The notes: a model not told the origin generated them from the sequence alone. 55,004 nucleotides of DNA from Bacteroidales bacterium (GCA_016707785.1 JADJGZ010000027.1:1-55004); one strand, 5' to 3'. Shown: positions 26,304-34,707, counted from the first letter of the stretch. Made by a program: numbers and translations.

Positions 26304-26975
26304 TTATTTTTTTGGTATCAGCATCCCAATCCTTATTCCGAAGGTCATGAGCGTTCCACTATATCCATAGTCACCCCACCAGTCATTATAGATCCTGTGC
26401 AGACCACTGCTTTGATCATCAAAACTGAACCTGATTCCTGCGCCGGTATAAAAGTCGATATAAACTATGTCCTGAATTATCGCCTGTACTCCGGCTGTTG
26501 CGGTCATTCCAACCTTATAAACCCCGGTGGTGATAGGCCCGTTTTTAACAATGGTATAAGGTATTCCATTTTCAATGACCTCCTGGGCATAAAGCCGGGT
26601 GTCCTCGATGGAAAAGTACTGGAACATTGGGCCGTATCCCAGGTAAACGCCTTTTGGGAGAAGAGCATTCTGTCCCAGGTAGTACCTGTGCTGTAACTCC
26701 ATTCCAAGACCCCACATATGATCATAACTCCACAGATTAGGGTTGTCCGGCGAAAGATATACCTGTGGGGAAACAATCAGCCATTGCGGTTTTGCTTTCT
26801 TCAGGCGGTAATCAAGGTCGAGCCGGATCCCACTAAGAATGGCATATTGAGGAACCAACCCGATAGACCTGTTTTTTTCCAGTTTAGGCAGGTCCTGGGC
26901 ATTTAGGGAAGTGAAAAGGAGGAGGAAAAATCCTGCAAGAATAAACCTGGTTTGAAAATTATTGTTGGATAGCAT
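26304..26975 (-). CDS. Outer-membrane beta-barrel-like protein
   Basis: A 223-residue exported protein with a signal peptide (to about residue 26, LFTSLNAQ). It has alternating aromatic and polar strands (YRLKKAKPQWLIVSPQVYL, MGLELQ-like, GVYLGYGPMFQYF, IDFYTGAGIRFSF, MTFGIRIGMLI), a pattern typical of small eight- to ten-stranded barrels annotated as porin-like or DUF3575-like in Bacteroidota. No specific substrate can be given. It reads in the same direction as the LVIVD lipoprotein gene just upstream (9 bases away), so the two may be co-transcribed. Confidence 0.7.
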   Translation of the reverse strand: MLSNNNFQTRFILAGFFLLLFTSLNAQDLPKLEKNRSIGLVPQYAILSGIRLDLDYRLKKAKPQWLIVSPQVYLSPDNPNLWSYDHMWGLGMELQHRYYLGQNALLPKGVYLGYGPMFQYFSIEDTRLYAQEVIENGIPYTIVKNGPITTGVYKVGMTATAGVQAIIQDIVYIDFYTGAGIRFSFDDQSSGLHRIYNDWWGDYGYSGTLMTFGIRIGMLIPKK

Positions 26976-26984
26976 AAATCTGGG

Positions 26985-27722
26985 TTAAGGGGTGACGGGA
27001 ATTGTACTCAACTTTGTGAGACCGTTGGAGTTAATGGCATATTGATGAAAACCATTTGCCCCGATGATCAGGAGCCTGCCATTGGTATAAATGACATCTT
27101 CAGCTACAATATTATTTATATATTTAAGCTCTTTGGGATTGTTTTTATTGGAAACATCCAGCATTTTTAGTCCCTGGTCACATACGAATAAGGTGTCATT
27201 ATGAATATCCAGCCCTTGTGGGCTTGACATGGCATAACTCGAGAGTAAATATGCATCATTCGGATTTTGAATATTGACCACCTGCATTTCATTCAATCCT
27301 CTCCAACAGGTTTGGTTGTTGGAGTTCAGGGTGATATAGGCATACCCGTTTTCTGCTACTACCGGGTCACAGGACCTGATGTGCTGAAATAAGGTAATTT
27401 TTGTGGGCTGAGCAGGGTTAGTAATGTCATAAATGTACATCCCTGATTGCGTTCCCAATAATAATTCATTGCCATATGGAAAGATTGTCTCAGCGCCAAA
27501 GCCAAGGTATTCATCATCCACTTTCACCGGTTCAGAGGGATTTAACAGCAGCGAGAAGGTTGACAGACTGCTTTCATTCACCACATAGAGATAATCTCCT
27601 ACAATGGTGAAGCGGGCCAAAGATCCTCCTTCACCTGTTGTCCCTGTTTCGTTATCGTCCTTGCTCATTGAGCAGGATTGGCTGATGATAATGAGCAGTA
27701 ATAGGTAGATGATATTTTTCAT
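26985..27722 (-). CDS. LVIVD-repeat lipoprotein
   Basis: From ATG 27722 the product has 245 residues with a signal MKNIIYLLLLIIISQSC, whose Cys would be lipidated. A longer frame reaches 27764, but that start would put 14 polar residues before the signal, so the internal ATG is preferred. The mature part contains repeats such as YDITNPAQPTKITLFQH, MQVVNIQNPNDAYLLSSYA and LKMLDVSNKNNPKELKYI, the LVIVD pattern of six- or seven-bladed propellers found on Bacteroidota surfaces. Function is unknown. It is related to the LVIVD protein at 28179-28673. Confidence 0.8.
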   Translation of the reverse strand: MKNIIYLLLLIIISQSCSMSKDDNETGTTGEGGSLARFTIVGDYLYVVNESSLSTFSLLLNPSEPVKVDDEYLGFGAETIFPYGNELLLGTQSGMYIYDITNPAQPTKITLFQHIRSCDPVVAENGYAYITLNSNNQTCWRGLNEMQVVNIQNPNDAYLLSSYAMSSPQGLDIHNDTLFVCDQGLKMLDVSNKNNPKELKYINNIVAEDVIYTNGRLLIIGANGFHQYAINSNGLTKLSTIPVTP

Positions 27723-27798
27723 GATCGTATATTTCTGTATTTGAGTTTTGCTTTTCTTGTTCAATTGCTTCTTTATTGAAGATTAGCGTAAATCCCCC

Positions 27799-27835
27799 GT
27801 CCGCCAAGGCGGACACCCCCTTTTTGCAAAGGGGG
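27799..27835. repeat. Two adjacent palindromes
   Basis: GTCCGCC-AA-GGCGGAC (27799-27814) is followed at once by CCCCCTTT-TTGC-AAAGGGGG (27816-27835). Both are perfect stems. The second type is a common dispersed palindrome in Bacteroidota intergenic DNA. They may end or stabilise transcripts. Confidence 0.7.
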
Positions 27836-27895
27836 ACATTCTCAATCCCCATACGCCATCCGAAGCCAAAGGCTCCCCTTCGGGGCATTCGACAT
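27835..27895. repeat. 60-base direct repeat, copy 1
   Basis: Begins GACATTCTCAATCCCCAT and contains the hairpin CCCCTTCGGGG. It is nearly identical to 27998-28058, with differences at about two positions. Confidence 0.85.
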
Positions 27896-27997
27896 TCCAA
27901 TCCAGAGGCTTCCATTTTGGTTATGTTCAAAGGTGTAACTTAATACCACTTATCTATAATCACCAAAAATCCCGTCCCCAAGGCACCCCCTTAAGGG

Positions 27998-28058
27998 GAC
28001 ATTCTCAATCCCCATCCGCCATCCGAAGCCAAAGGCTCCCCTTCGGGGCATTCAACAT
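27998..28058. repeat. 60-base direct repeat, copy 2
   Basis: Second copy of the element at 27835-27895, 163 bases downstream, with the same GGCTCCCCTTCGGGGCATTC core. Its right end runs into the heptamer array. Confidence 0.85.
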
Positions 28059-28181
28059 CCGCCATCCCACATTCAACATTCAACATTCAACATTCCACAT
28101 CCGACATTCGACATCCCACATCCGACATCCGACATCCGACATCCGACATCCGACATCCCACATCCGACATTCCACATCCTA
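28049..28181. repeat. Heptamer tandem array (CATCCGA), 19 units
   Basis: Nineteen consecutive seven-base units of CATCCGA with variants CATTCAA, CATCCCA and CATTCCA, no unit broken. The last unit (CATCCTA) provides the TAG stop of the LVIVD gene on the minus strand, so the array begins exactly where that coding region ends. Copy number may vary between strains. Confidence 0.9.
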
Positions 28182-28673
28182 ACTAGACTTTTCCCACCTT
28201 ACAATAATCCCATTCTTAGGCCTGTATTTCTCGAAAGAACGGGCAGTCCAGAATCCATCGGGGGACGAAGGTTCAGGCAATGCATTACGCACCCTGCCTT
28301 TCACGGAGAGAGTACTGTTTTCGGTATCTACCTGTATTGCCACAAGATCAACCGCATTGTCAACATACATAATGGAGCCTTTAATAGCAATATCCACGCA
28401 TCCGTCGATACGGACAAAACCTTTATTTACAGGGTTTGAGGGGTCAGTATTATCAAAAACATGGAAGCCCTTGTATTTTTCATTAATGAACAGGTAGTTA
28501 TCTTTAATATAAATCTTGCCCGGGTTCTTAACCGGTGCTGATGATTCATACTTAATAGCCTGCTCCATATCACTTCTCGTGATAAACACCGGAGTGTATT
28601 CATAGTACACAGGTTCAGATCCCATGAATACCAATGAAACAAAGGCAAATGCGAGTAACATTATTTTTCTCAT
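28179..28673 (-). CDS. Short LVIVD-repeat exported protein
   Basis: A 164-residue protein with a hydrophobic start (MRKIMLLAFAFVSLVFMGS) that fits a signal peptide, then LVIVD-like units KIYIKDNYLFINEKYKGFHV and IDGCVDIAIKGSIMYVDNAVDLVAI. It is much shorter than a complete propeller, so it may be one part of a multi-chain assembly with the LVIVD lipoprotein encoded 456 bases further along the same strand. The stop codon is formed by the last heptamer of the adjoining DNA array. No enzymatic motif. Confidence 0.72.
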   Translation of the reverse strand: MRKIMLLAFAFVSLVFMGSEPVYYEYTPVFITRSDMEQAIKYESSAPVKNPGKIYIKDNYLFINEKYKGFHVFDNTDPSNPVNKGFVRIDGCVDIAIKGSIMYVDNAVDLVAIQVDTENSTLSVKGRVRNALPEPSSPDGFWTARSFEKYRPKNGIIVRWEKSS

Positions 28674-28876
28674 GATGCAGAATGATTGGACGCTTCAATA
28701 ATAATGAGGCAACAAATTGCCTGGGAAGTTGAAAATAATCTGTAAACAGATTATAGGGGAGGACAGCATGAAAATAGTTGCATGATCCTGATTGAAAAAT
28801 CAGGAGAAGCTAAAGAAAATAGAAGAATAAATCCAGTGGACGTAAATTTCAGATGAAGAGCAATTCTGGGACAGCC

Positions 28877-29866
28877 TTATCCCATCAGTTGCTTCCAGAG
28901 CAGATCTTTTAATTGCACCAGCCCTTGTTGGGTGTGAGAAGAGATAAAGACATGCGGAATTCTTGGCAAACTCTTCTTCATCATTGAGAGCATCTCTTCA
29001 TCAAGGAGATCCGATTTTGTAATGGCCAGCACTCTCCCCTTGTCAAGAAGTTCGGGATTATACTGTTTCAATTCATTCAGCAGTATCCGGTATTCTTTGG
29101 TGATCTCTTTGGCATCGGCAGGAACCATGAAAAGAAGTACTGAGTTCCTTTCGATATGCCGCAGAAAGCGAAGTCCCAATCCGCGGCCTTCATGGGCCCC
29201 TTCAATAATTCCCGGAATGTCGGCCATTACAAAGGAACGGTCGTCGCGGTAGGATACGATTCCGAGGTTTGGCCTGAGAGTAGTAAAAGGGTAATCGGCA
29301 ATTTCCGGTTTTGCAGCAGAGAGAACAGACAGCAAGGTTGATTTTCCTGCATTTGGAAATCCGACAAGTCCTACATCTGCTAAAATTTTAAGTTCAAATA
29401 TCCTGTAACCTTCAATTCCGGGTTCACCGGGTTGAGCATATTTTGGAGCCTGGTGGGTAGGTGTTTTGAAATGGTCATTACCTAAACCCCCTCTTCCTCC
29501 GGGCAATACAATATGTTCTTCACCATTAGCAGTAACTTCGCAGATTACGTCCCCTGTTTCTTCATCCTTTACAAGGGTTCCAAGCGGTACCTCAATAACC
29601 TGATCGCGGCCCTGAGCACCTGTTTTAAGGGCAGATGAGCCGGAAACCCCGTCGCCTGCATAAAGGTGCCTGGTATATCTAAGGTGAAGCAAGGTCCATA
29701 GTTGAGAGTTTCCTCTAACAATAATATGGCCACCCCGGCCTCCATCTCCTCCGTCCGGTCCGCCCCTGGGGTTGATTTTGCTCCTGTGGAAATGAGCAGA
29801 ACCAGAGCCACCCTTACCGGAACGGACAAATATCTTGATATAGTCAACAAAATTGGATGAGGCCAT
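28877..29866 (-). CDS. obgE: Obg family GTPase (ribosome assembly)
   Basis: A 329-residue GTPase that acts in large ribosomal subunit maturation and growth control. The glycine-rich Obg domain (FVDYIKIFVRSGKGGSGSAHF, GGPDGGDGGRGGHI) occupies about residues 1-158. The G domain follows with GFPNAGKST (G1), DYPFTTL (switch), DIPGIIEGAHEGRGLG (G3), TKSD (G4) and SSHT (G5). The variable C-terminal extension of some Obg proteins is absent, as is usual in Bacteroidota. It lies 26 bases behind adk in the hpt-adk-obgE operon. Confidence 0.97.
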   Translation of the reverse strand: MASSNFVDYIKIFVRSGKGGSGSAHFHRSKINPRGGPDGGDGGRGGHIIVRGNSQLWTLLHLRYTRHLYAGDGVSGSSALKTGAQGRDQVIEVPLGTLVKDEETGDVICEVTANGEEHIVLPGGRGGLGNDHFKTPTHQAPKYAQPGEPGIEGYRIFELKILADVGLVGFPNAGKSTLLSVLSAAKPEIADYPFTTLRPNLGIVSYRDDRSFVMADIPGIIEGAHEGRGLGLRFLRHIERNSVLLFMVPADAKEITKEYRILLNELKQYNPELLDKGRVLAITKSDLLDEEMLSMMKKSLPRIPHVFISSHTQQGLVQLKDLLWKQLMG

Positions 29867-29892
29867 TGTATGTGTTTCAGATTATTCAAACC

Positions 29893-31062
29893 CTAACGGG
29901 CTTTCTTCATTTTTGCCTCGACAGATAAGCTTAATCGTTCAAAAATTTCTTCATTGGTACCCATTGCATCCATGATCATGTGTTTGTTCTGTCGTTGATA
30001 CAACTCCATAACCCTGGTGGTTTTCGACTCGTACTCTTCCAGGCGGTGAATGATAAGTTCGGTGGACAAATCATAAGGCCTGGCCCTGTCGGAACGGCTC
30101 CTGCGGTCGAGGCGCTTGATCATTTCAAGGGTTGGGGCACTGAGCTCAATTACACAAGATACATTCATATTCATCCTTCTCAACAATCCATCAAGAATAT
30201 ATGCCTGGAGAACAGTTCTCGGGAAGCCTTTAAAGATGAATCCCTTTACATGGTTATGCATTTTTATTTCTCTCTCAATCAGCTGGATCACGATTTCATC
30301 AGGAACAAGATCCCCGAGGTCAATGATGTCTTTTACTTTTCTGCCGATTTCACTGTCTGCTTTAACTTCTTTCCTGAGAAGTGAACCAGTTGAGATATAG
30401 TAGAGATTAAATTTCTTGGCAAGCATATTTCCCTGGGTCCCCTTTCCAGAGCCTGGAGGGCCGGAAAGAATCAGGTTAAACCATTCTTTCTGAAGTGTCT
30501 GTTCAATTGATTTGGTAAGTCGTTCGGAGATTTCCGGGATGGGGCCTACTCCATTGATGGGGAAATACAGGTTTCTTTCCTGGTAATACCCTTTAACCGG
30601 AGAGGTTTTATTTTCATATTCCTGCAATCTGAATTTGATGACATCTTCCGTATCATCTGAACGTCCGGAAGATTTCCCACGTTCCATCAAGCGCTGGATC
30701 AGCTCTTCCCTGGGTACTTCCAGGCTGAGCATACAGGATAGCTGAGTGTTCAGTTTCAGTAATAATCCATCCAGGATATAAGCCTGAACCAATGTACGGG
30801 GGAATCCATCGAAAAGAATTCCATCCCTGTCGACACTCTGCACTATTTTCTTCTCTATCAGTTCAATCATAATCTCGTCAGAAACCAGGCTCCCTCCTGC
30901 AATAATTTCCTTTACCTGCATACCAAGAGCAGTTTCTTCCGATATTTCCTGACGAAGAAGGTCCCCGGTAGAGATATAAGCCAGGTTGTATTTTTCAATC
31001 AATGCCTGGGATTGGGTTCCCTTACCTGCCCCCGGAGGGCCAAAAAGTGCAATATTAAGCAT
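29893..31062 (-). CDS. adk: Tandem-duplicated adenylate kinase, second domain degenerate
   Basis: A 389-residue protein made of two adenylate kinase domains end to end; the normal enzyme has about 190-220 residues. Domain 1 (1-190) is complete: FGPPGAGKGTQ, STGDLLR with D34, FDGFPRT with D85, GRSDD (133-137) and a short LID. Domain 2 (about 194-389) keeps SGPPGSGKGTQ and GFPRT but has S227 where domain 1 has D34, K278 where it has D85, and RSDRARPYD instead of GRSDD. These positions help bind nucleotide and magnesium, so the second half is probably weak or inactive and may regulate or bind nucleotide. It sits between hpt and obgE. Confidence 0.93.
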   Translation of the reverse strand: MLNIALFGPPGAGKGTQSQALIEKYNLAYISTGDLLRQEISEETALGMQVKEIIAGGSLVSDEIMIELIEKKIVQSVDRDGILFDGFPRTLVQAYILDGLLLKLNTQLSCMLSLEVPREELIQRLMERGKSSGRSDDTEDVIKFRLQEYENKTSPVKGYYQERNLYFPINGVGPIPEISERLTKSIEQTLQKEWFNLILSGPPGSGKGTQGNMLAKKFNLYYISTGSLLRKEVKADSEIGRKVKDIIDLGDLVPDEIVIQLIEREIKMHNHVKGFIFKGFPRTVLQAYILDGLLRRMNMNVSCVIELSAPTLEMIKRLDRRSRSDRARPYDLSTELIIHRLEEYESKTTRVMELYQRQNKHMIMDAMGTNEEIFERLSLSVEAKMKKAR

Positions 31063-31131
31063 GTGCTAATGTTTGATGGTTGTAGAATACAGATAACTAT
31101 GAATGCCTGAGAGAGAGGAAGTTATTATAGT

Positions 31132-31674
31132 TTAGGAAGATTGAATCTTATAAATGTCAGATGAATTCCGGCCTAAGCCATCATAATCAAGTCCATATCC
31201 CACAACGAACTCATTAGGGATACTAAAACACAGGTAATCAACCGGGAATGACATTTTGAATGCTTCGGGTTTCAGAAGGCATGATGCAATCCGAACATCA
31301 GCTGGTTCCATGATGGCCAGTTGCTGCAGGAATTTATTAAGGGTAAGACCGGTATCAACAATATCCTCAATTACAATCACATGCCGTCCTTTTAAGTCGA
31401 TATCCAAACCGATCACTTCCTTAACTGTTCCTGTACTCTGTACCCCTTGATAGGAGGAGAGTTTGACGAATGCAATCTCACAATCAATGGTGATGTTCTT
31501 GATCAGGTCGGAAGCAAAAATAAAAGCTCCGTTCAGAACAACGATAAAAACAGGAGTTTTCCCCTCCATGTCATGATTGATGCGGGAAGCAAGTGATTTT
31601 ATCGCCTTCTGTATGTCGGCGGCTTCAATATATTTTGTGAAAGATTTATCTTTTAGTACCCAGTTTTTAGTCAT
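31132..31674 (-). CDS. hpt: Hypoxanthine phosphoribosyltransferase
   Basis: Purine salvage enzyme joining hypoxanthine or guanine to PRPP. From ATG 31674 it has 180 residues, the family size; an upstream start at 31779 would add 35 unrelated residues and lies beyond a promoter. Motifs: VLNGAFIFASDLIKN, KLSSYQGVQSTG (catalytic loop), the PRPP loop VIVIEDIVDTGLTL and EFVVGYGLDYDG near the C-terminus. It is the first gene of the hpt-adk-obgE operon, a gene order common in Bacteroidota, and is divergent from purE. Confidence 0.95.
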   Translation of the reverse strand: MTKNWVLKDKSFTKYIEAADIQKAIKSLASRINHDMEGKTPVFIVVLNGAFIFASDLIKNITIDCEIAFVKLSSYQGVQSTGTVKEVIGLDIDLKGRHVIVIEDIVDTGLTLNKFLQQLAIMEPADVRIASCLLKPEAFKMSFPVDYLCFSIPNEFVVGYGLDYDGLGRNSSDIYKIQSS

Positions 31675-31694
31675 AACCTTGGATTGAATCTCAG

Positions 31695-31724
31695 CAAATA
31701 TAAGATTAATCCGTGGGATATCAA
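31695..31724 (-). promoter_or_regulatory. Promoter of hpt-adk-obgE
   Basis: Minus strand: TTG (31724-31722), 19 bases, TATATTTG (31702-31695). Good fit to the Bacteroidota consensus, and it places transcription start shortly before ATG 31674, which supports that start. Confidence 0.6.
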
Positions 31725-31826
31725 TAAGCAGCTGATAGGTCAAAAGTGTTGGTTGTATCTTCTTATTTCCGAAAATCATTTCCGGATTGAAAGCATCCGG
31801 GATTATTCTTTTTGCCTTACAATCCT

Positions 31827-31834
31827 TACTTTTG
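31827..31834 (+). promoter_or_regulatory. Candidate -7 box TACTTTTG for purE
   Basis: TAnnTTTG match ending 19 bases before the purE ATG. TTTG at 31811-31814 is too close for a normal -33 element. Confidence 0.4.
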
Positions 31835-31853
31835 CTAAATAAACCTACCTAAA

Positions 31854-32360
31854 ATGAAAGCCTTAGTTAGTATCATCATGGGCAGTACCAGCGATTTGCC
31901 GGTTATGGAAGCTGCTGCCAAAGTTCTCAATGAATTGAAGGTCCCTTTTGAAATGAATGCCCTTTCTGCTCATCGAACTCCTGAAAAAGTGGAAGAGTTT
32001 GCTACCCAGGCTGCCGATAAAGGAATAAAGGTCATCATTGCCGGTGCCGGAATGGCCGCTCACCTTCCTGGGGTAATAGCTGCTTTTACCCCGATCCCGG
32101 TGATTGGTGTGCCAGTGAAATCCTCTTTCGATGGACTCGATTCTCTCCTGGCAATCGTCCAGATGCCCCCGGGGATCCCGGTGGCTACAGTAGCTGTTAA
32201 TGGCGCCCAGAATGCCGGGATCCTGGCTGCACAGATTATTGCAACTGCAGATGTTGAACTTGCCAGACGGGTATTGGAGTACAAAGAGAACCTGAAAAAG
32301 AAAATTATACAGGCTAATGAAGAACTGAAGAATGTTAAATTTGACTTCAAGGTCGATTAA
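31854..32360 (+). CDS. purE: N5-carboxyaminoimidazole ribonucleotide mutase (PurE)
   Basis: De novo purine synthesis enzyme that moves the carboxyl group of N5-CAIR to form CAIR. The 168-residue length and the motifs IIMGSTSDLPVMEAA, ALSAHRTPEKV, AGAGMAAHLPGVIAA, VPVKSSFDGLDSLLAIVQMP and GAQNAGILAAQI are those of class I PurE. SAHRT is the substrate-binding segment. It is divergent from hpt, so purine salvage and synthesis genes share an intergenic region. No purK is nearby. Confidence 0.97.
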   Translation: MKALVSIIMGSTSDLPVMEAAAKVLNELKVPFEMNALSAHRTPEKVEEFATQAADKGIKVIIAGAGMAAHLPGVIAAFTPIPVIGVPVKSSFDGLDSLLAIVQMPPGIPVATVAVNGAQNAGILAAQIIATADVELARRVLEYKENLKKKIIQANEELKNVKFDFKVD

Positions 32361-32440
32361 ACATACTTTTTTTAAAGAATCCCTTCATTCTTAATGAGCA
32401 ATCTTGTCGATCCCACTGATATTTATCAGTCTATAAAATC

Positions 32441-32470
32441 TTGATCTTAAAAAGATAACCTATATTTTTG
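32441..32470 (+). promoter_or_regulatory. Candidate promoter of the radical SAM cassette
   Basis: TTG (32441-32443), 19 bases, TATTTTTG (32463-32470). This fits the consensus and places transcription start near 32477, just before the hairpin at 32485-32513. Confidence 0.5.
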
Positions 32471-32484
32471 TTGTAATTAATCAA

Positions 32485-32513
32485 GAAAACATGTGAATTA
32501 TTTACATGTTTTC
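32485..32513 (+). promoter_or_regulatory. Leader hairpin before the radical SAM cassette
   Basis: GAAAACATGT and ACATGTTTTC are perfect ten-base arms with a nine-base loop, followed by TGTTTTT. It could be a weak terminator for purE, but it lies beyond the candidate cassette promoter. It would then fold at the very 5' end of the cassette transcript and might act as an attenuator or stabiliser. Confidence 0.5.
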
Positions 32514-32621
32514 TGTTTTTGAATACCTGAACTGAATACAATTAAAAATGGGAATGAAGTTGGAAGAGGAAATAGGTTAAATCTTTCAACGCATCCCAAA
32601 ACTGATACTTAAACCCTTCCA

Positions 32622-33636
32622 ATGGCAAATGTATTGCTGACTCAACGGTGTGTCCGGTCTTGTCCATACTGTTTTGCGAAAAAATACATGGCTGATTCTC
32701 CCTTTGAGGAGACTTTGTCATGGCCTGACTTAATATACATTGCAGATTTCCTGCTTGCATCCGGTGAGAACAGAATATCCCTGTTAGGTGGAGAACCTAC
32801 ACTTCATCCTCATTTTACTGAGATTATCCTTTACCTGATCGAGAGAAATTTCCATATTAATGTCTTTACTTCAGGAGTAATGACCCCTGAACGATTCGAA
32901 GATGCCAGCAAACACCTTTCCGGCATTCATCCGGAACGGCTTTCTTTCGTTTGTAATGTGAATAACCCGGCTAAATCTCCTGCCGAAGAGGTGAAGAAAG
33001 TGGAACAATTCCTGGAAGTCTTCGGACATCTCAGTAACCCGGGATATAATATTTACCGGCCTGATTTTGATATGGACTTTGTGTTCGATTATATCAACCG
33101 CTTTGGCCTAAAGAAGTTTGTCCGGCTGGGTCTCGCACACCCTATCCCCGGTAAGAAAAATGCATTTGTTGCAGTGGATGCCATGAAAAAAATGGTGAGC
33201 AGGTTCATGGATTATGCGCCGGTTTTTGAGCGATTTAAAGTGAAACCGGGCCTTGACTGTGGATTCCCTCTTTGTGTATTTACCGATGATCAAATAGGTA
33301 AACTGTTCAAAATTACCGGTGGAAGGTTGACCTTTGGTTGCGGGCCGGCAGTGGATATTGGACCCGATGTGATGATCTGGTCCTGCTTCCTCTTCGGAAT
33401 ACCATAAAAGATCCATCTACGATTTTGACTCCATCCAGGATATCCGCCGCTATTACGAGGATTTACATAAAAGTATTCGCGTTGAGACAGCAGGAATCTT
33501 TGAAGCCTGTGATGAATGTACACACCGCGATGAGAACCTGTGCCAGGGTGGCTGCCTTGCGCATGCGCTGAATAAATTCAACAATGAAGCACCCATAAGG
33601 ATGGAGAAAGTTTATCCGGATGGGAAACTGGGATAG
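32622..33636 (+). CDS. Radical SAM/SPASM peptide-modifying enzyme 1 (frameshifted)
   Basis: About 338 residues when repaired. The N-terminal RCVRSCPYCFA provides CxxxCxxC for the [4Fe-4S]-SAM cluster, and LLGGEPTLHP is the GGEP motif. FGCGPAVDIGPDVMIWSC and, after the break, CDECTHRDENLCQGGC form a SPASM domain for auxiliary clusters, typical of peptide-modifying radical SAM enzymes. The frame shifts near 33388-33396; the downstream frame reads YHKRSIYDFDSIQDIRRYYE up to the stop at 33634-33636. Two lost bases (one C, one T) would restore CFPLSEYHKRS. As printed the first frame stops at 33407. First gene of the cassette. Confidence 0.82.
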
Positions 33637-33846
33637 TGTTTTCTGGTGAAAAGAATCCAGCCGAAGGCCTCCTTCGGGAGAATCCAAAGAATCCAGTGCC
33701 TGGAAAGAATGATCAAGAGTTGTTTAGATATTTGTGAAGAAGTCATTCAAGGTCTTGTTGACATTTCTGCTTGAATGAGGACATTCTGGATTCCCAAAAG
33801 GAGCCCAAATTCAAAACAATGATAAATCATTCTTTTTATCAATATT
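33637..33846. other. Spacer in the radical SAM cassette with a hairpin
   Basis: 210 bases with a perfect stem CCGAAGG-CCT-CCTTCGG at 33661-33677 and scattered AGAATCCA repeats. A frame starting MINHSFYQYYAAY at 33819 leads toward the next gene in another frame, and could be its true N-terminus if a base is wrong near 33858. Confidence 0.45.
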
Positions 33847-34707
33847 ATGCAGCATATCTTAGTTACAAACTTCAACGAAAACCTGTTGAAGTCGATAAGG
33901 GGAAAAGCTTTGGTGATCAGGACTTCCGATCTCTTTTCCTTCAGAAATATTGCCCATGTTGTAAATGAACATAATAAGCTTCATTGCATACAGGCAATTG
34001 TGAAGGGAAACCTTACGGAAATTCCTGTGAGTGAAGACTGGAGGGATATTCCTATAAACCTTTATGTTCCGTCATTTGGTGATATCAGGACATTTATTGA
34101 GAAGTCAGGGCTCTGGAGAAACCTTTCCGTCAGGATTTTCCTGTCATCTTCAAATCCGGAAAACTTCACACATCTGCAGATGATCGCATCCCTCGGAATC
34201 GATTGTGGAATATGGTTTGACAAAGGCACAACTGACTGGCAGTCAGCAAGCGACTTGCTTCATTATGCCATTTATGGGAAAGTACCTCATGGTAGCATTG
34301 AGCCTTTTGTCTACCTGGTGGACCATTATCATCCGACTGAATACACTGATTTTTCGTCAGTTTATTTCAACAATCCAACCCGGTATCTGCATATGGATTC
34401 GCAGGAAAACCTTGCTTTAACTGCTGAAAAACTTGTTGCGGGAGATTTTATCGGGACTCTTGATGAATTGGATATCATTACAGAAAAACCTGGTTATCAG
34501 TCGGCATTGATAGCCTGGCAGGATATTTTCATGGCAAATGAAGCCTGTTCGTCCTGTCCGGCATGGAGGGTATGCCTGGGGAAATTCAGTGCAACCCTTG
34601 ATGAGAACCCGGGATGTGCTGATTTCCTGAATGATGTGATGGAAGCAGCAGAATTTGTGCAATCAAAATCAGGAGAACGAAGGGTAAAGCAATTATGCCA
34701 ACTATAA
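33847..34707 (+). CDS. SPASM-only radical-SAM-like protein (pseudo-rSAM)
   Basis: A 286-residue protein without a CxxxCxxC radical SAM motif. Near the C-terminus it has CSSCPAWRVC (CxxCx5C) and a further Cys in NPGCADF, as in SPASM auxiliary-cluster regions. It lies between two real radical SAM genes and overlaps the second by 13 bases, implying coupled translation. Other Bacteroidota peptide cassettes also contain cluster-free radical SAM relatives, so a scaffold or substrate-binding partner role is reasonable inference. The true start is unsure: the ATG at 33847 has no clear ribosome site, and an upstream frame (from 33819) may belong to it. Confidence 0.62.
   Translation: MQHILVTNFNENLLKSIRGKALVIRTSDLFSFRNIAHVVNEHNKLHCIQAIVKGNLTEIPVSEDWRDIPINLYVPSFGDIRTFIEKSGLWRNLSVRIFLSSSNPENFTHLQMIASLGIDCGIWFDKGTTDWQSASDLLHYAIYGKVPHGSIEPFVYLVDHYHPTEYTDFSSVYFNNPTRYLHMDSQENLALTAEKLVAGDFIGTLDELDIITEKPGYQSALIAWQDIFMANEACSSCPAWRVCLGKFSATLDENPGCADFLNDVMEAAEFVQSKSGERRVKQLCQL

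Noticed and set aside
28049..28181. Possible CRISPR array
   Set aside because: Units are seven bases with no spacers and no cas genes nearby; it is a simple tandem repeat.
32485..32513. Strong terminator for purE
   Set aside because: The stem is AT-rich, lies 125 bases from the purE stop and downstream of a good promoter, so a leader element of the cassette fits better. Kept as a hairpin only.
33771..33968. Separate small gene starting at TTG 33771
   Set aside because: Mostly overlaps the SPASM-only gene in another frame. Its first part (MINHSFYQYYAAY) may instead be the N-terminus of that gene after a sequence error, so it is noted there and not called.
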